64,000 bases of DNA from Gordonia lacunae (GCF_002149015.1 NZ_NGFO01000016.1:1-64000), one strand, 5' to 3'. Shown: positions 1 through 8,644, counted from the first letter of the stretch. Translations and numbers: made by a program. The notes: generated by a model not told the origin, from the letters alone.

Positions 1-91
1 CGCATCGGCGCGCATCGGCGGGGGCAGCGTCGGGGTTGTAGGGCTCGTCGGGGCTGATGATGGGGGCGTCGCTGCTGGGGGTACCGGACAT
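1..91 (-). CDS. 5' end of an unidentified protein (runs off left edge)
   Basis: An ATG on the minus strand at 91 is preceded by AGAGGA about 8 bases upstream, and the frame stays open to the window edge. The visible 30 residues begin MSGTPSSDAPIISPDEPYNP and are rich in Pro, Asp, Ser and Ala, a low-complexity N-terminus. Nothing in it identifies a family. It is divergent from the acidic protein and sigma-factor genes that follow. Confidence 0.5.
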   Translation of the reverse strand, partial: MSGTPSSDAPIISPDEPYNPDAAPADARRC

Positions 92-334
92 GGTGGGTCC
101 TCTTTCGAACTCGGTCTGTGAGCGTGTCGGGAATCTGTTGCCACCAGGAATGAGGAATGTTCCCGCCCACGATCGCCGCGACCCCGAATCCGCGTCTATC
201 TGGCGAGGAGGATTACATCACAGCTGTCGGGACCGGGTCGGGAACACCAGGGGTGGGCCGTAACATCTCACCTGGTGACCGGGCCGACGGCGACCTTCGT
301 CGGCGACCACCTCACCAGAAACGGAGGTCAACAC

Positions 335-715
335 ATGCAGGAGGACGAACCGTCGCCGGTTCTGGCGTCACTCGGCATCGACCCCGCCACCCTCGCCGCC
401 GACCTGCCGCCGGGAGTGTGGGACAACGCGTTGCAGGCCGCCTTCGACCCCGACGCCGTCGCCGACCCCGACACCGTCCCCGACATGGACGACACCCCGC
501 CGGCCGATCCCGATGAGGACATCGACCTGGGCGACGACGACCCCGACGGCCCGCCCGAGGCGCCGGCTGATCCGCCGGTCGCTCAGGCCGCCCAAGACGC
601 CTCCGAGGAGGGACAGCTCCCGCCCGCCGAGGAGGGCAGCGCGAGTGTCGACCTCGCCGACGCCGGTGTCGAGGACCCGCACCCCGGTGCCCACGACACG
701 CACGACGACATCTGA
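335..715 (+). CDS. Small acidic hypothetical protein upstream of a sigma factor
   Basis: A 126-residue protein with a strong GGAGG ribosome site at 324-328 just before the ATG. After a short hydrophobic start (VLASLGIDPATLAADLP) it is dominated by Asp, Pro, Ala and Glu, with DPD and DDD clusters and no Cys, so it is probably largely disordered and strongly negative. It ends 20 bases before the ATG of the sigma-factor gene and is almost certainly co-transcribed with it. An acidic partner beside a sigma factor could be a regulator or anti-sigma protein, but no anti-sigma fold (such as an HxxxCxxC zinc motif) is seen. Function unknown. Confidence 0.65.
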   Translation: MQEDEPSPVLASLGIDPATLAADLPPGVWDNALQAAFDPDAVADPDTVPDMDDTPPADPDEDIDLGDDDPDGPPEAPADPPVAQAAQDASEEGQLPPAEEGSASVDLADAGVEDPHPGAHDTHDDI

Positions 716-735
716 GAATCGGGTTGGGGGAGTTG

Positions 736-1296
736 ATGGACGAAGCACGTCTGCTGCTGCAAGCACGTAACGGCGACCAGCACGCCTTCGCCGAGCTCGT
801 CGGCGCTCACCGCACGCACGTGTGGGCGGTGTGCCTCAATATCTGTTCCAACCCCCACGACGCGGAGGACGCCCTGCAGAACACCCTTGTCGCGGCGTGG
901 CAGAACCTGCACAAGTTCCGCGGTGAGTCGAAGTTCAGCACCTGGTTGCACCGGGTGGCCGCGAACAACGCCTTGATGGTCGTGCGGCGCCGCAAAGCCA
1001 ACACCACCATCACCGACTTCACCGACCCTGACCAGCCGATCCAACTCGTCGACGACACCCACCAGTCAGCGTTTGATGACCAGATCGCGCTGCGCGACGC
1101 GGTACGCGACGCTCTGGCACAACTGCCCGAGGATTTCCGAGAAGCCGTGGTGCTGCGCGAATTTGGCGATCTCACCTACGCCGACATCGCCGCCCACCAG
1201 GGCGTTGGTGTTCAGACCGTCAAATCCCGATTGAACCGAGCCCGCACCCAACTCGCCGAGCTGCTACGCGACACCGCCGCAGCGACAGGCCAGTAG
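736..1296 (+). CDS. RNA polymerase sigma factor, sigma-70/ECF type
   Basis: A 186-residue protein with the two-domain layout of ECF sigma factors. Region 2 covers roughly residues 12-85 (DAEDALQNTLVAAWQNLHKF, then STWLHRVAANNALMVVRRRK). After a short linker, region 4 covers about 120-178, with the helix-turn-helix LTYADIAAHQGVGVQTVKSR and a preceding LPEDFREAVVLRE. Such factors direct RNA polymerase to a small stress or adaptive regulon. The ATG at 736 follows a GGGGGAG stretch and is preferred over an in-frame TTG at 724. It lies downstream of the acidic protein gene. No classical anti-sigma gene follows; the next gene is convergent. Confidence 0.9.
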   Translation: MDEARLLLQARNGDQHAFAELVGAHRTHVWAVCLNICSNPHDAEDALQNTLVAAWQNLHKFRGESKFSTWLHRVAANNALMVVRRRKANTTITDFTDPDQPIQLVDDTHQSAFDDQIALRDAVRDALAQLPEDFREAVVLREFGDLTYADIAAHQGVGVQTVKSRLNRARTQLAELLRDTAAATGQ

Positions 1297-1314
1297 CGTC
1301 GAACGAGACATCGA

Positions 1315-3282
1315 TCAGCGAGATTGGTCGTTGAGGAGGGCTGACGGTAGATCGGTCAGGCGTGGCGCGTTCGGGTTTCGGCGGAACAGTTCCGAGGTTC
1401 GGGGGTTGGTAGCGACCTGGTGCTGCTGCCGCTCGCGAATCTCGGTAGAGACCAGCCCGATGCGCTGTTCGATGCCGTGGCGCTGTTTGTACTCGCGGGC
1501 GGTCAGGTCGTGGGTTTCCAGATGGGTGCGGGTCAGTGCACGGAAGCGCTCACCGCATTCATGGCAGGCGATTGTCTCGCCGTCGTCGTCGAGGTGTCCC
1601 CACCAGCCATGTCCTGACCGGCGAGGAGTCGGCGTGGTGGAGGAATCGACGCCTGCGGGGTCGAGTAGCACGCGCTCGCGTCGCCGCTGGATCGCGTGCG
1701 CGTAGCAGCGGTCTTGTTCCACCGCCCACCATTCGCATTCGGGCACAACACATTTACGCGCTTGTCCGTTGCGTTCCAACATCTGAACCAACACGGTGGA
1801 CAGATCGTCTCCGGCTCGGCCGGCGATGGTGTCGAGGGCGGCCGACAGCGCAGTAGCCACGATGTGCTGTACCCGCTCGGCGGTGAAGCGCCGCTGCCAC
1901 ATCCCGCCCCAGATGGTGGCCGCCAACAGGTCGTCGGAGACACCCGCGGTGCGGTAGACCCGGTCGAGGATGGCGCGCGCATCGCAGACCACCGTGCGCA
2001 GGCGGGCGCCGCAGGCAGCGATCGCCGCCACGATTGCGTCGCGATCGGGGCGGCCGGCGGCAGCGATGGCGATGTCGGCGAAGTAGCCGGCGAGGTCATC
2101 GACGAGCCGACCACGGCTGTCTTGGCCCAGGTCGCGGATAGCCGCGGCCGGGGTGAACACCGGCAGGCCGTCAACAATGTCGACGTCGTCCCACGACAAC
2201 GCCGTGGAGCGGCCCAGATATCGGGCGGTCGTGGTCGTACGTGAGCCGTTTCTGCGCTCCTTGGTGATCGCGAGCTGCGGCAGTCCCTTACCGGGCTGTC
2301 CGAGGCCATGGATGGCCACGGCGGTTGTGCCGGTGATCACACAGTCAGGGCGGGGCGCCGCTAGCCGTTGAGCAGGGGTCGAATCCCGTACGGCCGCTAC
2401 CCAGGCCAGCTGCGCGGCGACGAGGACGCCCTCACCGGGACGGTCGGCTTCGCGCATCACTCCGTTGGCGACGGGGACCACTAGGCGCGCGTTGCGCAGC
2501 TTCTTGTGATCGCTGCGGGTCACGCCCTGCTGCTGGAGCTGGGCGCTGGTGATCAGGCCCCACTGGGCCGTCCGCAGCGACGCGGTATCGGCCCATTTGC
2601 GAGCAAGCAGCGGGGGCAGGGGAGACGACGGGGCGTCCAGGCGGACACCGGTGGCCGCGATCGCGGCGACGATGGCGGCGCGATCGGGGCGGCCGGCCGC
2701 GGCCCCGACGATGGCAGTGAAGTAGTCGGCCAGGTCGTCGGTGAACCGGGCGCCACCGTGTGCGGCGAGATCGCGGATCGCCGCGGCTGGGGTGAAGACT
2801 GGCAGTCCGTCGAGGACTGCCACGTCATCCCACGACAGTTCTGCTCGTCGAGGAACGATCGCGTAGGTGGCGGTTTGCCGGTGCTGGAAGCGCCCGGTGA
2901 CTGCCAGCTGCGGCAGCGTCTCGACTGGGGGATCGGCGAGTCCATGCAGGGCCAGCGCGGTGTACGCGGTGACCACATAGTCTGGTCGCTCGGCCGAAAG
3001 CCGTTCCTTCGGAGTTGAATCCGGTGCTGCCGACACCCAGGCCAGCTGGGCTGCGGCAAGCAGGTCGTCCGACGGCGGGCGGGGTTCACGCATTACACCT
3101 CTGGCCACCGACACCAGCAATCCGTTGCGCCGGAGCAGAAGCTGACTCGACCCGGCCACGCCGAGGCGCTGGAGTTGGGCGCTGGTGATCAGGCCCCACT
3201 GCTGGGCACGCAGCGGTGCAGAATCGGCCCATCTCTGAGCCAACACCGACGACTGCGCAACCACCGGGAAAGGATAGGTCAC
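1315..3282 (-). CDS. Duplicated AbiEi-like protein with C-terminal zinc-binding and Ros/MucR-type finger
   Basis: About 655 residues from a GTG at 3282; the frame is open further upstream, no ribosome site is convincing, and GTGs at 3264 and 3246 are alternatives. Residues about 18-217 and 230-430 are two copies of one unit. Each opens with a winged-helix segment (W-A-D, QWGLITSAQLQ, GVMRE) and continues through AQLAWV, SWDDV and DGLPVFTPAAAIRDL. This is the architecture of AbiEi-family antitoxins/transcriptional regulators. The C-terminus adds a Cys4-like site (C511, C516, C526, H529) and a C-X2-C-X10-H-X3-H finger (C573, C576, H587, H591) followed by LTAREYKQRHG, strongly resembling the Ros/MucR DNA-binding finger. 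No AbiEii nucleotidyltransferase toxin lies beside it. A DNA-binding regulator is likely; the exact role is unknown. Confidence 0.75.
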   Translation of the reverse strand: MTYPFPVVAQSSVLAQRWADSAPLRAQQWGLITSAQLQRLGVAGSSQLLLRRNGLLVSVARGVMREPRPPSDDLLAAAQLAWVSAAPDSTPKERLSAERPDYVVTAYTALALHGLADPPVETLPQLAVTGRFQHRQTATYAIVPRRAELSWDDVAVLDGLPVFTPAAAIRDLAAHGGARFTDDLADYFTAIVGAAAGRPDRAAIVAAIAATGVRLDAPSSPLPPLLARKWADTASLRTAQWGLITSAQLQQQGVTRSDHKKLRNARLVVPVANGVMREADRPGEGVLVAAQLAWVAAVRDSTPAQRLAAPRPDCVITGTTAVAIHGLGQPGKGLPQLAITKERRNGSRTTTTARYLGRSTALSWDDVDIVDGLPVFTPAAAIRDLGQDSRGRLVDDLAGYFADIAIAAAGRPDRDAIVAAIAACGARLRTVVCDARAILDRVYRTAGVSDDLLAATIWGGMWQRRFTAERVQHIVATALSAALDTIAGRAGDDLSTVLVQMLERNGQARKCVVPECEWWAVEQDRCYAHAIQRRRERVLLDPAGVDSSTTPTPRRSGHGWWGHLDDDGETIACHECGERFRALTRTHLETHDLTAREYKQRHGIEQRIGLVSTEIRERQQHQVATNPRTSELFRRNPNAPRLTDLPSALLNDQSR

Positions 3283-3319
3283 GCCGAGCCGATGACAGAT
3301 GTCAGCGCCAGCCCTGGAC

Positions 3320-3745
3320 TCAGCAGAACTCGAGAGCAACCAGCTGCCACCGATAGGCGACACGGCCCAGAGTGGATCGGCTGCCCGGCCGCGCGGCGGC
3401 ACGTATCCGACATGGTCTTCGCTCGACGCGGGCGGCGAATGGCCGCACCTGGCCGTCCGTGGTGACGGAACCGAAGATCTCGGCGCCGCAGGGGTCACAC
3501 AGCTGTACATGCAGTCGATGCACCGATGGCCCGATCGAGGACTTCTGGGTCCTATTTGCCGTCGCGGCAACCATCTTCGCGATATGGAAGGCGTCGTGAC
3601 GGACCAGCACCGCGATCTGGTCCGCGACCGTTGGAGCGACCGTCTCGCCAAGACGAGACGGTCCTCGATGGCGTCCGATCACCTCGCACACCAGCTGCAT
3701 GACAGCAACCGAGAAACGGTGGGCCTCCCTCGCGGCTGACGACAT
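3320..3745 (-). CDS. Possible small hypothetical protein
   Basis: An open frame of up to 141 residues with candidate ATGs at 3745 and 3700, neither with a good ribosome site. The stretch from MQLVCEVIGRHRG through VADQIAVLVRHDAF and LHVQLCDPCGAEIF reads more like a protein than a shadow frame (aliphatic patches, a DPCG turn), but the tail is Arg-rich and unconvincing. It would sit directly upstream of the AbiEi-like gene on the same strand, and that gene's frame is also open across it. Treat as tentative. Confidence 0.3.
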   Translation of the reverse strand: MSSAAREAHRFSVAVMQLVCEVIGRHRGPSRLGETVAPTVADQIAVLVRHDAFHIAKMVAATANRTQKSSIGPSVHRLHVQLCDPCGAEIFGSVTTDGQVRPFAARVERRPCRIRAAARPGSRSTLGRVAYRWQLVALEFC

Positions 3746-4092
3746 CGCCAGTGACGCATTGCCCCTGTGCGCGAGCGGGTCTCGCACTCGGACGGTGCCG
3801 CTCGGGGCCGCCGCGCGCACGGACGTGTGCGCAGAAGCCGACCGCACTCGGGGGTGCGGCAGGAATATCCCTGTCGGTGACGCGCGAATCAATGGCTGCA
3901 CGGTGATGAGTTGCAGCAAGGACCCCGCCCGGTTCCCAGCCGGTGTGTGTTCCGTCTCGGCGACCCCGGCGGTATGTGACCGATCGGCGCCGCGGCGATC
4001 CGGTGCCTTCCCTTCGCGGTCTCGACCGGTACAGTCCCGCAGCAAGCAAGCAGATCGTGAGCCTCACGACCAGCCCAGGGGGAGACAGAGTT
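3746..4092. other. Intergenic stretch, no convincing gene
   Basis: About 350 bases between the tentative minus-strand frame and the lipoprotein start. Open frames here are Arg/Pro-rich and lack ribosome sites. It probably carries the lipoprotein promoter; a ribosome site (AGGGGGAG) lies at its 3' end. No hairpin or repeat stands out. Confidence 0.4.
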
Positions 4093-4569
4093 ATGGCTAG
4101 CCGTCAGCGTTTCGTGGTGCCACTGCTGGTGGCATCGTGGGTCGGCCTCGTAGTAGCCGGATGTTCGGAATCCGATGCCTCCGAAGCCGCGGATACGCGG
4201 CCGAAGTTGTCCAAGATCGACATCCCCTACGCCGAACTCAGCGTCACCGTCAATGGCCAACCACTCCCGGGCATCGACCCGGCTGAGTTCATGTGCTACC
4301 GACAGAGCGATTCCATCAGCATCACCGGACAGGACCCCACCGACGGGCAGCCCGGGCTCATTGCCGATCTCCAACCAGGCAATCCACCGAAACTCGTGAG
4401 GGTGTCGTTCGGACTCGATGGGGTCCTTTACACCGCCAAGCAGGGCAAAGGATCGGGCGAAGACGTCTACGAAGACGGTTCCCGAATTACGGTTCGCGGG
4501 ACCGCGGAAAGCTGGGATCTTGCCGTACCTATCACTAAGCAATTCGAGTTCTCGGCAACCTGCAACTGA
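4093..4569 (+). CDS. LpqH (19 kDa antigen)-family lipoprotein
   Basis: A 158-residue secreted lipoprotein. The N-terminus MASRQRFVVPLLVASWVGLV is a signal peptide ending in the lipobox VVAGC, so the Cys would be lipidated. The mature part follows the pattern of the mycobacterial 19 kDa lipoprotein family: an early strand SVTVNGQPL, a conserved Cys in FMCYR, a middle NPPKLVRVSFGLDGVLY segment, DGSRITVRGTAES, and a terminal FEFSATC whose Cys would pair with the first. Members are cell-envelope surface proteins of unclear biochemical role. The ATG at 4093 follows AGGGGGAG. It stands alone between unrelated genes. Confidence 0.75.
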   Translation: MASRQRFVVPLLVASWVGLVVAGCSESDASEAADTRPKLSKIDIPYAELSVTVNGQPLPGIDPAEFMCYRQSDSISITGQDPTDGQPGLIADLQPGNPPKLVRVSFGLDGVLYTAKQGKGSGEDVYEDGSRITVRGTAESWDLAVPITKQFEFSATCN

Positions 4570-4883
4570 CACCGCACAAGCCTTGGATCGCCGGGTCGCC
4601 CGCTGTCGTGGGCAGTGATCGACTCCGCGGCCATCACCCAGCTTCCCGGCGGTCAGTGATCAGCTCGACGTAACACCTGAGGAGCTCAGTTCCACCGACG
4701 CCGTGGGCCAGGCATGTCCGGCTGATCGGTCTGAGCGGAACATCACGGCAGCCCCAATGCATCAGACCCTCCGAACAGCCAGCCGATCCGCGGCGGCTCC
4801 GGACGGTAAGGACTCGCGATGCCAGGCTGCGTTCCCGCGCTACCCACGCAGGGAAAAGTCGACCGCCGATCGACAGGACCGAT
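4570..4883. other. Intergenic stretch, no gene seen
   Basis: About 310 bases between the lipoprotein stop and the next GTG start. Small open frames exist but are Arg/Pro-rich with no ribosome sites. No strong terminator, repeat or RNA fold is visible. Confidence 0.4.
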
Positions 4884-5549
4884 GTGACAGCGACGTCGAG
4901 GCGAGAGCGCGTCTACCGGCGCCTCGCCGCCGACCTCGCCCACGCCGCTTCTTCGCCACACTCGGACGGACACCTCGGCGTAGCCGACATGCGGCGGATG
5001 TCCTGTCCCACGTGCGTTCTCGTGGACTGGTTGCGCCATGTCGAGGAGCGATCCGGGTTCACCGACAGCAGCGAGGTCGATCAACTCCGGATCGATCTCT
5101 GCCGGTCGTTGGCCAGCACCGGCACCCGCGATTGCGGCGCCGCTGAGGCCGTCATCGACCAGTTCTACCTTCAGCCACCAGTGAGCGCTGAAGTCTTGAC
5201 CGAAGCGGCGCAAGCGCTGCGGGAGTTGGCATCTCGCGACCATCACGTCGAACTATCGAGGCTCGCAGCAGACCGCGCACTGGGCGCCTGTCGATCGGGG
5301 ATCCTCGAGTGCCTGACCGAGCATGGCCAGCAGCAGGATGTGCATCTCGTTGCCGACCAAATCAGCGATCCCAGCGTGCGGGCGACAGCGATAGCCTGCC
5401 TCCGACGGTTCCGTCCGACCCCAGTCCATCTCATCGGCACGGTCGAGGCCTACCTCTACGACCCCGACAGCGCTGTCCGCGAGGCAGCATCCCGGACCGT
5501 GGCAGTCCTCTACGCCGCAGTGTTCGCGGCGAACAGCGGTGCAATCTGA
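4884..5549 (+). CDS. Hypothetical protein with HEAT-like helical repeats
   Basis: A 221-residue protein from a GTG. After an N-terminal CPTCVLVDWLRH segment it is almost entirely helical, with Ala/Leu-rich paired helices. Recurring pieces such as EVLTEAAQALRELAS, SDPSVRATAIACLRRF and YDPDSAVREAASRTVAVLYA (the last two share a D-P/D-S-x-V-R-x-A-A pattern) are typical of HEAT or Armadillo-like repeats, which usually mediate protein binding. No catalytic motif or membrane segment is visible. It stands alone and its role is unknown. Confidence 0.65.
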   Translation: MTATSRRERVYRRLAADLAHAASSPHSDGHLGVADMRRMSCPTCVLVDWLRHVEERSGFTDSSEVDQLRIDLCRSLASTGTRDCGAAEAVIDQFYLQPPVSAEVLTEAAQALRELASRDHHVELSRLAADRALGACRSGILECLTEHGQQQDVHLVADQISDPSVRATAIACLRRFRPTPVHLIGTVEAYLYDPDSAVREAASRTVAVLYAAVFAANSGAI

Positions 5550-5719
5550 GTCCCCGGGCACCGTCGCGGGGCCCGTGTCGCGCGGTCCGGCAGGCCGGAT
5601 CGCCACGCCCTCTTTATAGGTCGCGTGACGATCCAGTGCGGGGCGAAGATCTGCGGTGTCGGTCCATCGCTGCATCAGCGGACAGAGCGGCGGGCCGCGA
5701 GGGGCGAAGACGTCACGAG

Positions 5720-6037
5720 TCAGTCCTGGTCGAAATAGGTCTCCATCGCCTCGATCATTCGATCCTCGTAGGCCTCCTGGTTGATGAAACGCGCCTCGAA
5801 ACCCTCTTCGGTGTAGCTGCCCTGGGCGGCCTGCTCCCCGAGGGCGATGATGCGTGCGGTGCGCTCGTCGTCGTCGAGAAGGGATTCGAGCTTCTCGCGC
5901 AGACGTTGGAGAGCGTGCTCTTCGGAATCCGCTGTCACAGACCATTTTTCTCCGCCATAACGGCCCGTCCAGACACCGTTGTCGTCCTCGGTGAGGATGG
6001 CACGTTGGGTCACGTGCAACCGTGGTCGCGCATCCAC
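5720..6037 (-). CDS. Small acidic hypothetical protein
   Basis: A 105-residue protein whose ATG at 6037 is preceded by a strong GGGAGGTGA ribosome site. An N-terminal beta-strand region (AILTEDDNGVWTGRYGGEKW, then SVTADSEEHALQRLREKL) loosely recalls the HicB-type antitoxin fold. The C-terminal half is helical and acidic, ending EAMETYFDQD. No HicA-like toxin gene is recognisable beside it, so the antitoxin idea is only a suggestion. It is divergent from the two-gene pair starting at 6173. Confidence 0.65.
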   Translation of the reverse strand: MDARPRLHVTQRAILTEDDNGVWTGRYGGEKWSVTADSEEHALQRLREKLESLLDDDERTARIIALGEQAAQGSYTEEGFEARFINQEAYEDRMIEAMETYFDQD

Positions 6038-6172
6038 CGATTCACCTCCCGCGGTGGGAACGGCGGGGGTGCGTACGGTTCCGGACTTCCCTTCCGGTCA
6101 CACCCCCGCCTACCCGTACAAAACTACACGACCATCGAACAACCATTCGAGTCATCGAGTTAGACTGATGGC

Positions 6173-6499
6173 ATGTTCGACCACTGGCCCGACTCCCGAA
6201 CGCTGCGCGTGTTCGATCCACCGAGGCCCGTGCTGATCGACATGGCGATCGCTGACCCGTCCTGCGGACGGTCGTATGCCGCCGGTGGGGGAGTGTCGCT
6301 GCGGGTGCGTGCCTCCGGTGCCCGTATCGAGCCGACCATGCCGGCGCTTCTTTTGGCGTGGTTGCAGGTCTCAAATGGCTTGTGGCGCGGGGTTTGTCAG
6401 ATGCCGGTCGAAAGCGCTAACCATGTCTCGTCGGCCGTCATCACGATGTGGGTGCCGCCCGAGGCGCTGCAACCGCGAGAGGACGCCGCCGAGCGATGA
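6173..6499 (+). CDS. Hypothetical protein, 108 residues
   Basis: The ATG at 6173 starts a protein with scattered hydrophobic segments (VLIDMAIADP, MPALLLAWLQVSNGLWRG) but no signal peptide, metal site or recognised motif. Its TGA overlaps the ATG of the next gene (ATGA at 6496-6499), so the two are probably one translational unit. No family recognised. Confidence 0.55.
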   Translation: MFDHWPDSRTLRVFDPPRPVLIDMAIADPSCGRSYAAGGGVSLRVRASGARIEPTMPALLLAWLQVSNGLWRGVCQMPVESANHVSSAVITMWVPPEALQPREDAAER

Positions 6500-6708
6500 C
6501 CGAGAACAACGATGCCGGGGCCGGGCCCACCAATCGCGTCGCATCCACACGCGGCCGCGTCGCGATAGGCGAGTTGACGTTGATCGTGCGGCCGCCCGGT
6601 AGGCCGGCCGGTGTTCGGGTCTACACCGACGACGAAGCCACCGAGGCCCAGGCGTACGCCGATGAGGTCGGCGGACAGGTCGAACGACTCGGAGAAGCCA
6701 CGAGCTGA
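6496..6708 (+). CDS. Small hypothetical protein coupled to the preceding gene
   Basis: A 70-residue protein starting in an ATGA overlap with the gene before it. The middle part GELTLIVRPPGRPAGVRVY is strand-forming and the tail (DDEATEAQAYADEVGGQVER) is an acidic helix. No recognised domain. The overlap and codon pattern support it being real despite its size. Confidence 0.55.
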   Translation: MTENNDAGAGPTNRVASTRGRVAIGELTLIVRPPGRPAGVRVYTDDEATEAQAYADEVGGQVERLGEATS

Positions 6709-6805
6709 CTCCGCTGGCGCTGCGCTGCCGCCCTCCCCGGCGGGTCGGTTGCCACAGGGCCATCGTGGTTGCGTTGTGCGGGTGGGTGAGTCGACGTCCG
6801 AGTAG

Positions 6806-7759
6806 TCAGGGCTGGGTGTCGTGTTCGGGCCAGATCACCTCGTCCGGGGTTTTGTCGGTGCGCAAGCCTTTCCACGAGGGATGTCGCAGCCGGCGGGTGA
6901 GTTCGCGGTACTCGATGGTGCCGATCAACACCGGTCGCACCCACCGCACGTTTGTGATCCTGGTGGGGGAGTGCTCGGTGGTGAACGGATGCTCGGGCCG
7001 CGCTATCGCGGCGAGTTGTTCGGCGATCTCGCGGCGGTGCCGCTGGGTGAACCCGGTACCGACCTCGCCGAGGTAGACCAACTCACCCGAGGGTCGGTAG
7101 CCGCCGACCAGCAGCGACCGCACCATGGTCGGGCCGCCGGTCCACCCGCACACGATCACTTCGGCGCTGAGCCGCAATGGGACCTTGACCCAGGCCGGGG
7201 ATCGCTGCCCCCGCACGTATCTCGACGTTGCTCGCTTGGCGACCACGCCTTCCAGGCCGAACGTCGTCGCGAGTTCGAGCATCGGTTCTGCGGAGCTGTC
7301 AGGCCAGTACGGGGTGACCTGCACCGCGCCGGTGCTGGTGAGCGAGGTGTCGAGCAGTTCGCGGCGCTCGAGGTAGGGCAGCGGTGCGACGTCGGAGCCG
7401 TCGAGCTCCAGGACGTCGAACAGGTAGAACGCCGCCGGAACGTCGGTGAGGAGCCGCCGGCCCGGCCGCGGGGTGTGCATGCGTCGTTGCAGAAGCGAGA
7501 ACGACGGCCGCCCGGCGGCGTCGAGGGCCACGATTTCGCCGTCGACCACGACGTCGCGGCCGCCACTGGCGTTCACCAGGGCGGCCGTGATCTCGGGGTA
7601 GGTCGAGGTGATCGGGCTGAGGTTGCGGCTCAACAGCGACACCTTCCCGCTGGCGATTCGGGCGACACAGCGCTGGCCATCGAACTTCATCTCCCACGAC
7701 CAGCCCGAACCCGACGGGGGAGGACCCGCAGTTGCGAGCATCGGCGCCATGGAAGCCAT
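6806..7759 (-). CDS. ATP-dependent DNA ligase (LigC/LigD-ligase type)
   Basis: About 317 residues from the ATG at 7759 (a GTG at 7768 is an alternative start). The nucleotidyltransferase motifs appear in order: motif I EMKFDGQR with the adenylated lysine, motif III FYLFDVLELDG, motif IV EGVVAKR, and motif V WVKV. The C-terminal third (VCGWTGGP through LVYLGEVGTGF) is an OB-fold domain as in actinobacterial LigC and the ligase domain of LigD. It would seal nicks during repair, alongside the essential NAD-dependent LigA. No polymerase or nuclease domain of LigD and no Ku gene lies next to it. Divergent from the 7808 gene. Confidence 0.9.
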   Translation of the reverse strand: MASMAPMLATAGPPPSGSGWSWEMKFDGQRCVARIASGKVSLLSRNLSPITSTYPEITAALVNASGGRDVVVDGEIVALDAAGRPSFSLLQRRMHTPRPGRRLLTDVPAAFYLFDVLELDGSDVAPLPYLERRELLDTSLTSTGAVQVTPYWPDSSAEPMLELATTFGLEGVVAKRATSRYVRGQRSPAWVKVPLRLSAEVIVCGWTGGPTMVRSLLVGGYRPSGELVYLGEVGTGFTQRHRREIAEQLAAIARPEHPFTTEHSPTRITNVRWVRPVLIGTIEYRELTRRLRHPSWKGLRTDKTPDEVIWPEHDTQP

Positions 7760-7807
7760 ACGTTCCACTGTCCTCGCTCACCGACCGGTCGGGTCTATCC
7801 TCAGGCC

Positions 7808-8116
7808 GTGATCGAACGCGTACGCATCACCGCAGAGACCACCGCGATCAACTACGCCGCCCGATTCGGTTACCCCGGCCGCACCCTCGCCGACTATCTC
7901 GACCAGCTCGGCGGATGGGACGGCTACGTCGATGACCCGTTCGGCACCCGGCCGTGGATCTCCCTGCGCGCCTTCGACGGAGCCGACCCCGGCCTGTTCC
8001 TCAAACTCATGTTCGCCGTCCCACAGATCCCCGGCGATGACTTCCCGCCCGTCTACGGCGACGAGGTGGTCCTCGCCGAGTACGACCTCCCCGAGGGCAC
8101 CGTCATCCCGCGGTGA
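7808..8116 (+). CDS. Hypothetical protein, 102 residues
   Basis: A GTG-initiated frame divergent from the DNA ligase gene. The sequence (AINYAARFGYPGRTLADYLD, then WDGYVDDPFGTRPWISLRAF) has the balanced composition of a real small cytosolic protein, with a Pro/Asp-rich C-terminal half. No motif or family recognised. It ends 26 bases before a strong hairpin that probably terminates it. Confidence 0.5.
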   Translation: MIERVRITAETTAINYAARFGYPGRTLADYLDQLGGWDGYVDDPFGTRPWISLRAFDGADPGLFLKLMFAVPQIPGDDFPPVYGDEVVLAEYDLPEGTVIPR

Positions 8117-8142
8117 CTGCACACACGGCGGTGCTTGTGACG

Positions 8143-8182
8143 ACTGAAGCCGCCGACCCCGAGTGGGGTCGACGGCTTCAGT
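8143..8182 (+). terminator. Hairpin terminator
   Basis: An 18-bp stem (8143-8160 with 8165-8182, one C·A mismatch) around a GAGT loop, beginning 26 bases after the stop of the 7808 gene. There is no T-tract, as is usual for GC-rich actinobacterial terminators. Confidence 0.7.
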
Positions 8183-8330
8183 GCGTTGAGGGACGGTGCC
8201 GGTCAGTGCGCCTCTCGGCGAGTGGCCGCACGCAGCGGCGGAAAGGGGTGAGGCCCGGGGCAATGAGCCCGCCACCGTCGCACGAGTCAACGGTGGCCCC
8301 ACCCGTGGTTATTCCGCGCAGCTGGCCGAT

Positions 8331-8537
8331 CTATTCGGCGAGCTTGGCGACCGCCTGAGCCCAGAGGAAGAACTTGTTGGTGCCCAGGTCACGCACGGTC
8401 TTGATGTTGAACGCCGCCTGGAGCTTTTCGGCGTCGCCGTCGCTGACGCCTTGCAGCGCCGCGACCGGCGCATCGGCCAGCTCGGCCAGCGACTTGTCTT
8501 CGTATGCCTTGTCGAACTTGTCCGCAATTCCAGCCAT
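8331..8537 (-). CDS. Small helical hypothetical protein
   Basis: A 68-residue protein; the ATG at 8537 has AAGGAG about 6 bases upstream, better placed than the in-frame GTG at 8543. The sequence (ELADAPVAALQGVSDGDAEK, then LQAAFNIKTVRDLGTNKFF) reads as a single helix-hairpin-helix-like unit, a shape used for DNA or protein contact. A short inverted repeat at 8271-8297 downstream may end transcription. Function unknown. Confidence 0.65.
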   Translation of the reverse strand: MAGIADKFDKAYEDKSLAELADAPVAALQGVSDGDAEKLQAAFNIKTVRDLGTNKFFLWAQAVAKLAE

Positions 8538-8610
8538 GACCACTCCTTGAGAGTTCTCGACGACAGGGTTCGCAACACCCGGGAGGGTGCCGCGACCGCA
8601 GCCTAGACCG

Positions 8611-8644
8611 CCGTCACGACGATCCGAAAGGACCGTCGTGACGG
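8611..8644 (-). terminator. Hairpin terminator with GAAA loop
   Basis: Arms 8611-8625 and 8630-8644 pair over 15 bases with one mismatch, closed by a GAAA tetraloop. It lies about 20 bases past the stop of the HNH lipoprotein gene on the minus strand. Confidence 0.7.

Noticed and set aside
240-265. A possible ECF-type promoter (GGGAAC ... CCGTAAC) before the sigma-factor unit
   Set aside because: The spacing of about 12-13 bases is too short for the usual ECF promoter.
6821-7807. A plus-strand open frame running through the DNA ligase gene into the 7808 gene
   Set aside because: Only the part from 7808 reads as protein; upstream it is a shadow of the ligase.
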